Shown: in pieces, positions 11,901-23,367 of the stretch
How positions within the stretch are numbered: the first letter of the stretch is position 1
How the letters are laid out: each line of letters starts with the position of its first letter
Assembly (NCBI GenBank): GCA_033675265.1
Contig: JAUJYZ010001592.1
Location: forward strand, 186,001 to 250,000
DNA: 64,000 nucleotides
Direction: 5' to 3'
DNA from: Actinostola sp. cb2023
Taxonomy: Eukaryota; Cnidaria; Anthozoa; Actiniaria; Actinostolidae
Notes under the pieces: model-generated
Told to the model about the DNA's origin: nothing
Database searches by the model: none
What the model saw: only the letters and a program-made list of their open reading frames with translations
Made by a program: the position numbers and the translations under genes

Positions 11901-12567
11901 AAAAAGATTTGTCATGAATTATCCAACCTACAACCCAACATTACATTCTTCACTTGCTCCTCTAATACCAATGCACGAATACTCGCTTGGCTGAACAGCA
12001 ACCCTAATTATTTTTGATGATGAATCAGTGAATCAGTGAATCAAGTGGACGTGATTAGTTTTTAAACTGTCAGGAACAATATCAACCACGTCAAGTCATT
12101 CACTGTTCTGGGTCATTTCATTTAGCTTCACTCAATCACTCAATGATGTTTAAAGGTCTTCACTATAAACATAAACAATCATTATAAACCTATTTTATTT
12201 AATATTTGTTTCTTCTACGTTATATTTTTAACATCTGTTAAGTTAATCCCATCGTCAGGGGATGTAAAAAGCCGTTACAAATAACAAGAAAACGGAACAA
12301 CAAACAAAACAACGCGTAACTATAGACAGCTGAGATGGAAAAACCCATTATGTAATCAGCGCACTCAGTGGTACTGCGCGTCCGACATTCCATGTGTAAT
12401 ATTAGGGTTCTGTTCAGCCAGGCGAGTAATCTTGCATTGGTTTTCATTTTTGACAAATGTGATTATTGAACGCCTGCTTTTTACTACATATGATTTATTA
12501 GTTACTATATTGCAAATCTGTGCAATGAATTCCTTCTCAACTTAGCTTAAATGCATACTTTGTACAG

Positions 12568-12843
12568 AAACCCCAACTTTCACAGTACGTCCAAATCCAT
12601 CAACAACATTCAATGAACACTCAGACTTGACGATAAGCTGTTCAGCGGTTGATCCCCCAACACCAAATGCCACGTGGGTACAAGTAAAAGGTGTTACCAA
12701 GGTTACCATAACTCAAGGTGTAGGGAGTGCTACACTAACTATAACAAACATTAAAAGAGATCAGAATGGGACGTACGAGTGTCAGGTAGTCAACAACCCA
12801 AACCAGAATCCAGTTACTGCGCAAACAAAGGTTATCGTATATT
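12568..12843 (+). CDS. Exon 3: Ig-like domain 2
   Basis: 276 nt, phase 1 to phase 1, with the acceptor ending at 12567 and donor GTAAGT at 12844. Ig marks are LTISCSAVDPPTPNATWVQV (B and C strands with Cys and Trp) and IKRDQNGTYECQVV (F strand, D.G.Y.C). It is a C2/I-type Ig fold expected in the extracellular part. The donor is duplicated 66 bp downstream, see the separate entry. Confidence 0.85.
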
Positions 12844-12966
12844 GTAAGTATGACACTGAATGGGTTAGTTTTATGGTCTGTAGGTCTTATACCGTGGTTA
12901 CTGTATATTGTAAGTATGACACTGAATGGGTTAGTTTTATGGTCTGTATAGGTTTTATACCGTGGA
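12838..12966 (+). repeat. Tandem duplication carrying the exon 3 splice donor
   Basis: A ~66-bp unit that starts TATATTGTAAGTATGACACT is present twice in a row (12838-12903 and 12904-12966), so there are two GTAAGT donors, at 12844 and 12910. The offset of 66 bp keeps frame, and the sequence between them is open. Use of the second donor would add 22 residues between Ig2 and Ig3. Which donor is used cannot be told from the sequence; a normal phase-1 module end points to the first. Confidence 0.7.
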
Positions 12967-13023
12967 TACTGTATGTTTACTCTTCATTAACTCACCTACT
13001 TGACAAAGAATGGACGAGTTATA

Positions 13024-13435
13024 TTAAACACGAAACCGCGCGATAAAAGGGACTGGACCGCCTTCATTTCACACCTTTCCAGCTCAGTTGAATCAATTTG
13101 AAATGGTGGAGTAGCATCTTCGTATTCATGTCGTATTGAACGACTCAAAGTTCATAATTATTATTCAACTGGACTTCGATAAAACTGAGCTAAATATCAA
13201 TATTTTCAAAACTGATCATTCAAAGCTAATAACAAGATTTTGAAAATGAGTTCTTGATGTTATTAAAAGAACGAAGAAACTCAACAATTTGAAATTCAAA
13301 TTTTTGAATTTAAATTTCGCGCCCATTGTTACGATGCAGAGCTCTTGACAGTACGATGGATGACTGACAACTGAAGGTGTTAGCTGCCTTGCGCAGGCCC
13401 TTTTATAGCGCGGTTTCGTGTTTAATCTGATATTT
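13024..13435. mobile_element. TTAA-flanked MITE in intron 3
   Basis: The inverted ends read TTAAACACGAAACCGCGC followed by ATAAAAGG, seen at 13024 and, reversed, ending at 13435. TTAA at each end suggests the same target preference as the MITE at 769-1206. It is about 412 bp with no coding region, and stops just before the Ig3 exon acceptor. Confidence 0.65.
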
Positions 13436-13444
13436 TTCATTTAG

Positions 13445-13574
13445 ATCCACCAGACATCACCACCTCACCTGATAACACTACAGTCACACAAGGTGATGTC
13501 ATCATACTAAAATGTCAGGCATCAGGTAATCCACCTGTCTCTATTTCCTGGTCAAGAGCGAATAATGTACCTAT
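13445..13574 (+). CDS. Exon 4, left half: Ig-like domain 3, cut by gypsy
   Basis: Starts after TTTAG at 13440-13444 and reads YPPDITTSPDNTTVTQGDVI, then LKCQASGNPPVSISWSR, which is the A to C strand region with the first Cys and the core Trp. The gypsy LTR begins at 13575, in the middle of the domain. The last four bases, CTAT, are the target duplication. Confidence 0.85.
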
Positions 13575-14003
13575 TGTAACGAGAGGGATTCGTGGTAACT
13601 GTAGTTCGTTTAATCAGACAAAAGGCCTACAAATCATGGAAAATAATACAAAGATGAAGTGTAAGTTTACAATGCGGCTCACTCTGAGACCGAAAGACTT
13701 GTTGCCTAACTGAAGGAGTCGAGAGATTGTATGCCAAAATCATAAAATATACTTAAATAATGAAAGAAAAACTACTCTGGTTGAATAATTGCACTATTGT
13801 GAAAGTCTTACCCTGACAGGCTCAAACAGATGGTTTGTTTGGTGGTAATTGCTTAACGATTTCGATGACAAAACAACGCTTTAACTAGAACATAAAGGAA
13901 TTCACATGGCGGTCGTTTCAGTGCGCATGTTCGTTGAAAACACAGGAAGCCCGCGTAGGAACACAGGAAGCCCGCGCTGAGGGTACTGACTGCACACCTC
14001 ACA
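13575..14003 (-). repeat. Gypsy LTR, 3' end of the element
   Basis: 429 bp with TG and CA termini on either strand. It contains a tandem pair of ACACAGGAAGCCCGCG (about 13940-13980). It is identical by eye to 19719-20147. Confidence 0.92.
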
Positions 14004-14016
14004 TGCTTCCCTGCTG
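14004..14016 (-). promoter_or_regulatory. Gypsy polypurine tract
   Basis: On the minus strand GCAGCAGGGAAGCA runs up to the LTR, the expected place for the plus-strand primer. It is not a perfect purine run. Confidence 0.5.
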
Positions 14017-14095
14017 CGGTTGGCGACCTCGACAACTATGTATAATAACTTCAGTGTGGACCTAATGGGTCAAAAAAAAAAATTAACGGTTCACT

Positions 14096-17000
14096 TTAAA
14101 CTTGATTGTTCCTACTTAACATTTGCATAATAAGTAAATTAGACTGTGCAACAGTGTTCAGTATCTGTGGATCCAACATCATTGTTATCTTGCTCTCCTG
14201 AACCACGGGCATCGGTAGCCGATAAGGATTGGGATGCTGTCCTGCACCTTGACGAGTCGAGCGCCTAACTGGAGGACCGGCATCATCTCTGGTTTCAGTA
14301 ACTGTTGGTTGTGGGTTTGTACTGTGGTGATCAGGGGAAGAGCAAGTTCCTGACTCTGATACAGGATCATCAGTGGTTGGCTCAGCTGTGCTTCTCTGCC
14401 TTTGTTCCTTAACTGCTGTTTCTTCATACGGTGGGTCTTGCTGATCATCCTGTGACATCACCTGTGAATCAAAATCAAATGTTCCGAGGGGCCCGCTGGG
14501 AGCACTCCTCTCCTGCGCATGATCCGGTAGCAGTTGTTCAAAGTTGTCCTCATCATCTTCACTATCAGGCTCGTCTGGAGTATTGGATAGGAATTCCATG
14601 TCTTTCTTTTCATCAATGACCTTCGTTGGTGTTCTTGGTGGAGTACATGTAACATCTTCCTCCTTGGATGACATTGGTGAATCCTGGAACTCTATATCCT
14701 TAGCAAGATATTTTGCATGAAGAATGTCCTTTCTATATACTGTCTTCCTGGATTCCTCTCCATCCAACGACTCTAAGACATAGGTGTTACCACTGTCTAA
14801 TTGCTTAACTACTTTGTAGGGTGCTGCATCCCATACATCTTGCATCTTGTTGCGACCTTGGACACGATTCCTCAGGAACACTCTTGTACCGACCACAAGG
14901 CTTGTAACTTCTGCCTTGGCATCGTTCCTAACTCGTCTCCTAAGAGCTTCCTTTTCTGTCTTCTCTGCAGCTATCTTAAATGCAGTGTCCAACCGGTTCT
15001 GGTGCTCGTTGATCCATTCCTCAATGCAACCGCTTCCATCTTCTTGACCCACAGATTGTAGCATATAGTCAATAGGGAGGATTGGTTCTCTGCCGAAGAA
15101 TAAGTAGTATGGTGAATAGCCAGTGGACGAATGTGGAGTGCAATTGTAAGCGTATATAAGTTCGGGAAGGAATTCTGGCCACTTGCGTTTACTCTTAGGT
15201 GCAAGAGTTCGTAAGCGATCATGCATGGTTCTGTTAAACCTCTCGCATTGGCCATTCCCCTCCGTATGGTATGGGGCTGTCCGGCTCTTCGTGATTCCAT
15301 ACACTGTGCAAAGCTCTTGTATTACTCTACTCTCAAAATTCCGTCCCTGGTCACTGTGGATCCTTTTAGGAACTCCAAAGCGTACAAACCATTCTTTGAC
15401 CAATGTGCGTGCTACTGTGGTGGCTCGTTGGTCCTTAGTAGGGATAGCCTGGGTGAATTTCGTGAAGACATCAGTTAGAACTAGGACATTCTCAACTCCG
15501 CTGCTGCTCTTCTCCAGTATAGTGTAATCCATGGCTAAGATCTCTAAAGGTGTACTTGCTGTAAGGGAACCCATGGTAGGATGAAGTGTCTTCCCTGCTT
15601 TGGCTAGAGTGCACCGTTGACATTTTCGACAGTAGTCAGTAATTTCTCTCACCATTCCGGGCCAGTAACATCTGTTTCTTGCTACCGCTATTGTCTTCTC
15701 GGCTCCCTGATGTCCCAAATCATCATGAACCGAAGCCATCACTTTACTCCTCAGTGAGCCAGGAAGTAACAGCTGCTTAACCTCTTCACCATGTACACAA
15801 ATGACACGATACAGAATGCCATCTTCCTCTGTAGTGCGCTTCCAGTCTCTTAACAGCCTACGTGCGAGTTTGGGTTCCTTCATCAGTTGTCTAAGGGTAG
15901 GAGGGTGCTTTAGTTTCCAGTAATGCCATAGTCGGCCCAATGCCTCGTCACCAAGCTGCATATTAGCTAAGTCTTCCTTGGGGATAGATGGAAATGTTGA
16001 CGTAGCCTTGGGTGCTACACTTTGTGATCTCACTCGTGATTCCTGTACAAGGGGTTCGGCTGTCAACTCTTCAACAAACACTGTGATACATGGGGGCACC
16101 AAGGTTCCGACTTCTCGACTCTGTACCTGACCTCGTCCACTAGTGACTTCCTCTAGCCTAGCTGATATGGGCTCCTCACCATGGGATGTCTTCCTGCTGA
16201 GAGCATCTGCGTTGCCATTACTTCTGCCAGAGCGGTACTTTATGGTGAAATTAAACTGTGCGAGATCCGCTGCCCATCTCATCTCTGTGGCACCCAGCTT
16301 CGTGGTGGTCTGTAAGTAACTAAGAGGATTATTGTCAGTATACACGACAAAGTCTGACCCTATCAGTAAATCTCGGTACTTCTGAGCGACGGCCCAGTAC
16401 AGTGCGAGAAGTTCTAGCTTCATACTCGAATAGTTCTGCATGTTGCGCTCACTAGGTCTAAGTCCTCTGCTAGCATAACTTAGCACAACAAGTCCATGCT
16501 CCTGTTCCTGCGATAGGACTGCACCCAAGCCATGAAAGCTTGCATCTGTCTCCAAGATGAACTTGCGAGTGAAGTCTGGAAATCCCAACACCGGTGCCGT
16601 TGTTAGCATTTGCTTCAGCTTATTGAAGGCGTCCTCACACGTAGAATCCCATTTCTCCTTGACACTCCCTTCCACGTCAACAACTGGTTTCTTCCGACCT
16701 TTACGTCCTGTACTTTCTTGTCCTCGTAGGAGACACTGAAGAGGGTTGGCGATCTCTGCATACTTTGGGAGGAATCTTCTGTAATATCCAGACAATCCCA
16801 AGAAGCCTCGAAGTTCACGTAGTGTCTCTGGTCTTGACCATTCCATAACGGCACGCACCTTCTCAGGATCTGGGCTGGTCCCCTCACTTGTGACTATGTG
16901 ACCCAGATAGCGAACCTTTTCACGAAAAAGCTGACACTTTTCGGGCTTTACTTTCAGATTAAGCTTAGACAGGCGAGACAGTACCATCTCCAGTCTTGAC

Positions 17001-17191
17001 AATGTCTCCTCAAAGGTGCTTCCAAACACTAGGATATCGTCGAGGTAGACTAACAAGCTTTGGAAGTTAAGGTATCCAAAGGCTTTGTCCATCAGGCGCA
17101 TAAATGTGCTTGGAGCATTGCATAAACCAAAACGGCATACGGGTGTACTCGTACAATCCACCTGTCCCAGTCCTGAAGGCGGTTTTTTCAA
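14096..17191 (-). pseudogene. Gypsy pol, C-terminal part: RT core, RNase H, integrase
   Basis: From the N-terminus: GLCNAPSTFMRLMDKAFGY and the YLDD active site of reverse transcriptase; RNase H with LETDASFHGLGAVLSQ and VYTDNNPLSYL; integrase with the HHCC zinc region (YWPGM..CRKCQRCTL) and the acidic triad in AMDYTIL, HSDQGRNFE and GNGQCERFNR. A long acidic C-terminal tail of about 180 residues ends the protein. The frame is separated from the upstream pol part by a shift at the four-A run 17129-17132 (plus-strand numbering), so reading stops between two RT motifs. Everything else in this part is open. Confidence 0.93.
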
Positions 17192-18590
17192 TGTCAGACT
17201 CTCTCATTGGTAACTGGTTGAAGCCATGTGCAAGGTCCAGGCTGCAGAAATACTTTGCTTCCTTCAGGACGTCTAGTGCTTCATCAATGCGAGGCAAAGG
17301 ATATGCATCTTTGTGAGTCTTGGCATTGAGAAGGCGGTAGTCTACACATAACCTAAGCTTACCATCTTTTTTTCTTACTAGGACGATGGGTGATGCATAA
17401 GGACTGGATGATTCTCTGATTATACCACGTTCTAAAGACTTCTGTATATAGTCTCTCACTTCTGTCCACTGTTGTGGCGGCACTCGTCTATGTGGGATTT
17501 TGATTGGGCGTTCATCGTTAGTTACTATTTGATGCTCTACCAGGTCACAAAATCCTATATCGTCCTCGTCCTTGCTAAAAGTGGTGCGGTAATCTGAAAT
17601 AACTTCCTGAAGACGCTGATGTTGGGACCCTGTTAGGTCACCAATGTCCATCCTAGTTAGTATATCACTGACAAACACATTATGTGCCCCGACGTCATTA
17701 GACACAGCTTCGCGCACATACACATGGTTTTCGTTTACAGTTACAATTTCAACAGAGGGCTCTATATCTGCCACCGACAACATTGCAACTGGACTCTTAG
17801 GGTTGAGGTATACATCCTTGCTACTAAAGTTAGCCACCTGTATTGGTACCCTCCCATCGCGTCCAACTGTGACGACTGCTGCACCCACGGCCACTCCACT
17901 CGGTAACTCAACCAAGTTAGCTTCGATCCTCTCAACTAGTGCATTATATGGGGAACCTGTCGCTGGCTTTACAGATCCTTCTAAGACTCTAATGGAGCGT
18001 GCAGGGACTAGGGTTGGGCCCAATCCCACTAGGCGTACTTGTCCACCCACGTTGGGAGTTGATGCAATGTTCTCTTGGCTACATACGGGTATCTTATACA
18101 TTTGTAGTGCATGAAGAAGTGCGGCTTCGCTTCTAGTAACTGATTTAGACAAGGGTTCTATAAAGTTCTCACCATACTTTGACACTAAACACTTTTGCAT
18201 ATATCTTAGTACGTTGGATCCAAGAACACCTGGTACTCTACTTTTACGAGCTTGAATTGGGGTAGAAACTGGGTCTTTAACAATCAAAAATCCCAAGCCT
18301 TTAAACATGTGAGAAAGAGCAAATAGCTGGAGTTCTACATAACCAATGTAGGGGATCTCAAGGCCCTGTGATGCTGAGATTGTCATGTAAGATGTCACAT
18401 CAACCACTTCTCTTCCTGGAGCTAAGTGTTCCTTATAGAAGCTTTCTGTCACCGTCGACACTTCTGCACCAGTGTCAATCAGACATCTGACATCAACATC
18501 TCCAACCCTCACCCTCACCTCTGGACAGTTCCCTATAGCATTTGCAATAACAGAGCCTCCAATTATATGCTCAACCACTGCACGGCTCAT
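17067..18590 (-). pseudogene. Gypsy pol, N-terminal part: protease and RT fingers
   Basis: Starts with an ATG that overlaps the gag stop codon (ATGA, 18587-18590). The aspartic protease has CLIDTGAEVSTVTE near residue 37. A spacer of about 280 residues follows, then RT with SPIVLVRKKDGKLRLCVDYR, YPLPRIDEAL and FCSLDLAHGFNQL. The frame runs out after the MPF motif, at the shift near 17130. Pol is in a different frame from gag; the ATGA overlap would allow termination-reinitiation, or frameshifting could be used. Confidence 0.93.
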
Positions 18591-19624
18591 TGCAGTGGGC
18601 TCAACTTGTTTAACTCATCTTTACCCTGGGCTTTGGGGGTAGCTATGGGCCCATAAGGATCAATGTTCCTAGGACAATTCCTCTTCAAGTGCTGCGGGGA
18701 ATCACATAGCCAGCATAAACGGGTCCTACCACCCTGGGGTGTACTTCTAGTATTCAATGCTGTAAGGAGGGACTCTATCTGTTTCTGTTGGGCTATCAAC
18801 TGTTGACCCTGTTGCTTTAACACATTACGAATATCCTGATCTGCAGAAACTTCATTAATGACAACTTCCTGTTTGACCTTGGAGGTTTTAAAGTTATCTT
18901 GGCTTCTCATCAACTTCATAACTCGATCGCGGGCATCGAAAAAGGGGAGTTCTGGGTGTTCAGAATTTAACCTTCTCATTTCGGTGCGTATGTTATCCTC
19001 ACACACTGCCTCAGCTAGGCGAGTTTTCAATTGTGAATCACTACCCGCCTTGAATGAACTGTCAAGCTGAACGATGCGATCAAACAACTTAACTAATTCA
19101 AGTGAACATGTGACAAGATCATCCCCTTCTCCTTGCCGGTATGCATAAAACAGTTGTTGAAGATGTGGGAGGCTATCCCCATCTCCAAAAACACGCAGTA
19201 GCACCATAAAAATATTCTCAGGGTCTCCCTTAACCTCCTCTCCCCTTCCAAGCACCTCGCGTCTTGCTCTACCAGCTAAATGCTCAACTAGGTATGCGGC
19301 TTGTTCCTTCGATGCCAGACCCCTACTGGCACAGGCAGCTCTAGCATCGTCAATCCACTCCTCGACAGACAGGTCTGATGCTCGTTCAGGTTTTCCCCTG
19401 AACCTTTCAAGCTTATGCGAGGGAGAAACATAAATAACACGCTCTTTAACTTCGCTGACCTTCTTTTCGTCAGGCTTATTTTCTCTCAACATCTTTTTTA
19501 TCTCTCTCTCCGCTTCGTGAGCATTCTTTTCAGCCGTCTCCACAAGTCCCTGCTGTCCAGCTATAATCGACTTCAGCTTTCCTATCTCTCGTTTCGCTTC
19601 TTCTAATTGCAATAAGGTAGCCAT
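18587..19624 (-). CDS. Gypsy gag
   Basis: 345 residues. The first ~60 residues are rich in Glu, Lys and Leu (REIGKLKSIIAGQQGL) and probably form a coiled coil. The middle holds a retrotransposon gag-like region with EWIDDARAAC and FMVLLRVFGDG. Near the end is one CCHC zinc knuckle, CWLCDSPQHLKRNC. It would form the virus-like particle and bind the element RNA. The frame is complete and ends by overlapping the pol start. Confidence 0.9.
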   Translation of the reverse strand: MATLLQLEEAKREIGKLKSIIAGQQGLVETAEKNAHEAEREIKKMLRENKPDEKKVSEVKERVIYVSPSHKLERFRGKPERASDLSVEEWIDDARAACASRGLASKEQAAYLVEHLAGRARREVLGRGEEVKGDPENIFMVLLRVFGDGDSLPHLQQLFYAYRQGEGDDLVTCSLELVKLFDRIVQLDSSFKAGSDSQLKTRLAEAVCEDNIRTEMRRLNSEHPELPFFDARDRVMKLMRSQDNFKTSKVKQEVVINEVSADQDIRNVLKQQGQQLIAQQKQIESLLTALNTRSTPQGGRTRLCWLCDSPQHLKRNCPRNIDPYGPIATPKAQGKDELNKLSPLQ

Positions 19625-19694
19625 CTCGATAACTGACTGTCTTCACTTCAGCGAAATTATCACCTACTGTCACTCGTCAGCCGTCAGGGCCATT

Positions 19695-19718
19695 GAAAAT
19701 CCTGCTCGCGACGCCACA
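19695..19718 (-). promoter_or_regulatory. Gypsy primer binding site
   Basis: On the minus strand, just inside the 5' LTR, is TGGCGTCGCGAGCAGGATT. Its complement ends AATCCTGCTCGCGACGCCA, which looks like the 3' end of a serine-type tRNA with a G discriminator. The isoacceptor is inferred from general tRNA-Ser sequence. Confidence 0.55.
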
Positions 19719-20147
19719 TGTAACGAGAGGGATTCGTGGTAACTGTAGTTCGTTTAATCAGACAAAAGGCCTACAAATCATGGAAAATAATACAAAGATG
19801 AAGTGTAAGTTTACAATGCGGCTCACTCTGAGACCGAAAGACTTGTTGCCTAACTGAAGGAGTCGAGAGATTGTATGCCAAAATCATAAAATATACTTAA
19901 ATAATGAAAGAAAAACTACTCTGGTTGAATAATTGCACTATTGTGAAAGTCTTACCCTGACAGGCTCAAACAGATGGTTTGTTTGGTGGTAATTGCTTAA
20001 CGATTTCGATGACAAAACAACGCTTTAACTAGAACATAAAGGAATTCACATGGCGGTCGTTTCAGTGCGCATGTTCGTTGAAAACACAGGAAGCCCGCGT
20101 AGGAACACAGGAAGCCCGCGCTGAGGGTACTGACTGCACACCTCACA
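19719..20147 (-). repeat. Gypsy LTR, 5' end of the element
   Basis: 429 bp, same sequence as 13575-14003, followed by the CTAT duplication and the right half of the Ig3 exon. Confidence 0.92.
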
Positions 20148-20151
20148 CTAT

Positions 20152-20297
20152 AAAACCTGGACATTCAACATCTGATGGTACATTAGCAATCCCTAATGCA
20201 GTCAAGTCTGATACTGGCAAGTACATCTGTACAGCAAAGAATGTTTATGGTGGACAAAAATATACAAAAACAGTACATGCTTATGTGACAGACAAAT
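20152..20297 (+). CDS. Exon 4, right half: Ig-like domain 3
   Basis: After the target duplication the frame resumes with KPGHSTSDGTLAIPNAVKSD, then TGKYICTAKNVYGG, the F strand with the second Cys, and ends VHAYVTDK. The donor GTAAGT is at 20298. Together with 13445-13574 it gives 276 nt with phase 1 ends. Confidence 0.85.
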
Positions 20298-21278
20298 GTA
20301 AGTAATGCTTATCTACTGAAAGCATCACATTGTATGTTAGGACAGTGGTGGTGTGAACACGTTTATGGGTGCTAGTCTGAATAGGAGCCGGGATTTGTCG
20401 GAGGGTGGTTTGAGTTTCTCTGTAGGGGTGCCATGTGTATATTTGGGATGGGAGCATACCTTATACATACCACCAAACCTCTCCCCCATCCCCTCCCTTC
20501 CATCCCAACCCCAACCCTCCACATACAAACGTTTTATAAACTACCCATCCCCTTCCTTGGTCCGAATACCTTGCCAACTCTATCATTCTGGAATAGCCAG
20601 TCGATTATAAAAAAAGAAATATAAATGTATTGAGTCCTGTGAGACTCGAACTCCATGCAGACTATTAATTGGATCTTTTGATATGATGAAAGACGAATGA
20701 AAGACGAAAATTAAAAAGAAACTAAAAATGGGGCGTTTAATCGAGGGTGGACATAGCCGAGAGTCTCTTCTGCTTTCGTACCTATGTCTTTGACTCCGCT
20801 CTTGTTGTTCTTGCCATCGCCCTTGCTTTCTTTGTTTTTACTTTTAACTTTCGTCCTCCGCTGTTTGCGAATTGCCGCCTGAGCTTCTTTGAATTTCTGT
20901 TTTATTTTCGTAGACTTCTTTCACATCCTGTTGGCTGTTGAAGTCTAGAAGTTGCTCGTTATAAATAGAACCACTATGGTCGTTCTCTTGTGATATTAGT
21001 TAAATCAGAGCCGTCCACTTCGCTTTCTTTATCGGGCTCAAATTCATCGAAATAATTTTCTAGCTTCGAGGACTCAAATTAATCTGAGGAAATAGTGAGA
21101 TATATTTCCTTCTCAAAGTAACTGCTGAACACTTGCACCTGTATAGCTTGTGACACACAGAAAAAGAACCCCCATTTTATAACTCGGGCATTCCACAGGA
21201 AGTCCGAGTACTGATTTATTATGGTCCTGATTTGTAGTCAATTTAAACAAACTGAATACTCATTGATCTGTTTATCAG
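20298..21278 (+). other. Intron 4, no further feature
   Basis: Contains a C-rich stretch (20460-20530) and A+T-rich sequence. No exon, repeat pair or RNA is recognised. Confidence 0.5.
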
Positions 21279-21602
21279 GTCTACCATCTTTACCTGAGCT
21301 TGAGGTTCGTATCCATCAGACATCAGTAACGTTGACCTGGTCAAAACCTGACGAAAATGGAGGTAAAATAATAAAATACACAATCCACAAGAAAGTCATT
21401 GGAATGGAGGGCAGTTTGTCAAAGATAGACGTGAATGCTACATTGTTCACATACACGGTAGAAAACCTTGATCCAGGAAAGAAGTACAGTTTTATTGTTA
21501 CTGCATGGAATAAAGATGGAGAAAGCCTACAAGATGATAGTAAAGCAAAGACTGTGATTATACCTGTTGAAACTACTACTACACCCACTACTACAACTCT
21601 TT
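21279..21602 (+). CDS. Exon 5: fibronectin III domain and Thr-rich stalk
   Basis: 324 nt, phase 1 on both sides, acceptor TTTATCAG, donor GTAAGT. FN3 features are LPELEVRIHQTSVTLTWSKP (A-B strands with the core Trp), GGKIIKYTIHKKV (C strand) and TYTVENLDPGKKYSFIVTAW (the L.P...Y.f.V.A.N pattern of the F strand), followed by NKDGES. The end, VETTTTPTTTTL, is a short O-glycosylation-type stalk before the membrane. Confidence 0.85.
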
Positions 21603-21802
21603 GTAAGTATAAACAATTGTTCAATAAGCCAGTTCAAGTTACGGCAAGTCAAAGTGATCCAGATTTCTATAAATTTTGCCGCGTTTGTCCCAAATCAAAA
21701 TGGCGGACGACAGCATGAACTGGTTTATTATACAATAACTTATCTGGTCAATGTCGGTAATGCATTGAAGTACGAAACAACAAATCAATCAACATGAAAT
21801 CT

Positions 21803-22491
21803 AAACGAGTGGAAGACTGGGGTCGAATGACGACCGCAAAGCATCTTTGGATTGTTTGATAGGATAAATTCACACAATGTGTGATCTGTAAAATAAGCTC
21901 TTTCAAATGAAGCAAAGGTAAATATATTTCTGAAAGAAAATGATATCCCAGGGCATATAAGTTCTAGAACACATTCTATTGTGCGGGAGGTTCGTGGTTC
22001 GAGTCCCGGCCGGACCAGTATTCAGGGTCTTACAATAAATGAGGAGAAGGTGCTGCCTTTGTAATTACATCTGCAAGTGCTTACAAATAGACCTTCACTT
22101 CTTCTCGGATAAGGAAGTTAAACCAGGGTCTGCATGTCTCCCGACCATAATCTAACCTGTTCACGGGGGACATTAAAATAACATGTTGAGCTCTTCGTAA
22201 GAGTAAGGGATTGTTACCCGGTTCAACAGCCTACTTCAAATTGGAGGCATAACACACTAACGTACTAACTCCTCATGATTGTAAGCTGCTCGTCTGCCGT
22301 AGGCGCCTTAATTTCATATGCAGCCCGAAAAAATCCTCCATCGGTTGTAAAGCGCATTGAGACAATGTGAAATGCGCTATATAGGAACGACCATTATTAT
22401 TATTATTACATTAAATATGGCCGACTTGTCCACCCAAACAATCCATAGATGCTTTGCGATCACGATTCGAATCCGGTCTTCCACACGTTTT
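21803..22491. mobile_element. Inverted-repeat element enclosing a SINE, intron 5
   Basis: About 55 bp at 21803-21857 are repeated in reverse at 22437-22491. The shared core is GTGGAAGAC, then TCGAAT, then GCAAAGCATCT and GGATTGTTT. Between the arms lies the SINE-like body described next. The arrangement could be one composite element, or a SINE inserted into a MITE. Confidence 0.45.
21970..22412 (+). mobile_element. tRNA-derived SINE
   Basis: A pol III B box, GGTTCGAGTCC, stands at 21996-22006; the A box is weak or lost, suggesting 5' truncation. The body of ~350 bp ends in GCGCATTGAGACAATGTGAA, GCGCTATATAGGAACGACC and an (ATT)n tail. This kind of tail is widespread in SINEs of marine invertebrates. 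The family name is not assigned. Confidence 0.65.
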
Positions 22492-23033
22492 GTTAAAGGC
22501 AAATATACCTGCATCTGATAACGTTGCGTTTGGTGGTTTTCGTGTTTTGTTACCTAGGTTACACAGACTGTTCTTTATACACGTCAGCTGACAAGCAAAA
22601 GGGATATAGTAAGTACAAACACTTGAAATATTAACCTCAATCAATATGTTTCTGTACATAGTTTTAGTTTAATGTAATAACTTGAAATATTGTATCGATG
22701 TGAGCACTGTACGTCCTTGACATATTCATTCATTCATTTCTTAATTAAAATGATGCTTCAACTACTGTCCATTTATGGTCATATGTTCGTTGATCTCTTT
22801 TTATCGCTCTCTAAAATGAACGAGCTTTGATATCACTGAATCATTGCGAACACATTTGCTAGAAAACTATTGTGATTTTACGATTCATTGAAAACTACAA
22901 ACAGCACATTGATTAGTCAGATAGAAATCTGTAATAATGAACACATGGCAGAAGACACTCATGTTTAGCGGGATAATCCAACACATCGACAGATCATTAA
23001 CCAGATATAGATGTACCGTTCTGTTCATATCAG

Positions 23034-23145
23034 GTGCTACGGTAGTTGGTGTGAGCTCAACTTTCCTCGCAGTGTCTTTTCTATTCAACATACTGCTGGT
23101 GTTGTACATTTGGAGAAACGTGAAAGCAACAAAGTCACAGTCCAG
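23034..23145 (+). CDS. Exon 6: transmembrane helix
   Basis: Reads GATVVGVSSTFLAVSFLFNI, then LLVLYIWRNVKATKSQS. A ~24-residue hydrophobic span is followed by basic residues, a typical stop-transfer pattern placing the C-terminus in the cytoplasm. Acceptor CATATCAG, donor GTAACT. It enters in phase 1 and leaves in phase 2. Confidence 0.85.
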
Positions 23146-23367
23146 GTAACTTTGGTCAAAACAGATACATAGATGACGTCAAAATGCGTTAACGATAATG
23201 GCCAGTAATCTATTGATAACAAAACAAGCTAACAAAATGGCTGCTCGCTCTCATCCGTCAGTACTGTATTGTAATCACACACAACTCTCTGCCCATGTTA
23301 CACACGACATGTTGTTTTGAATATGTGGTTTTCCTTTGTTTATACTTTATTAATTCTCTTTTATTAG

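Larger units (their letters stand above)
13575..20147 (-). mobile_element. Ty3/gypsy LTR retrotransposon in the Ig3 exon
   Basis: A 6.57-kb element on the minus strand with 429-bp LTRs at each end that look identical, and a 4-bp duplication CTAT (13571-13574, 20148-20151). It has a gag gene with a zinc knuckle, then protease, reverse transcriptase, RNase H and integrase in that order, the Ty3/gypsy order. It lies inside a coding exon of the Ig receptor. Identical LTRs point to a very recent insertion. Only one frame break is seen, near 17129-17132. Confidence 0.95.

Noticed and set aside
22411..22659. 82-residue minus-strand frame with DSNRD motif
   Set aside because: It crosses the right arm of the inverted-repeat element and has no conserved domain.
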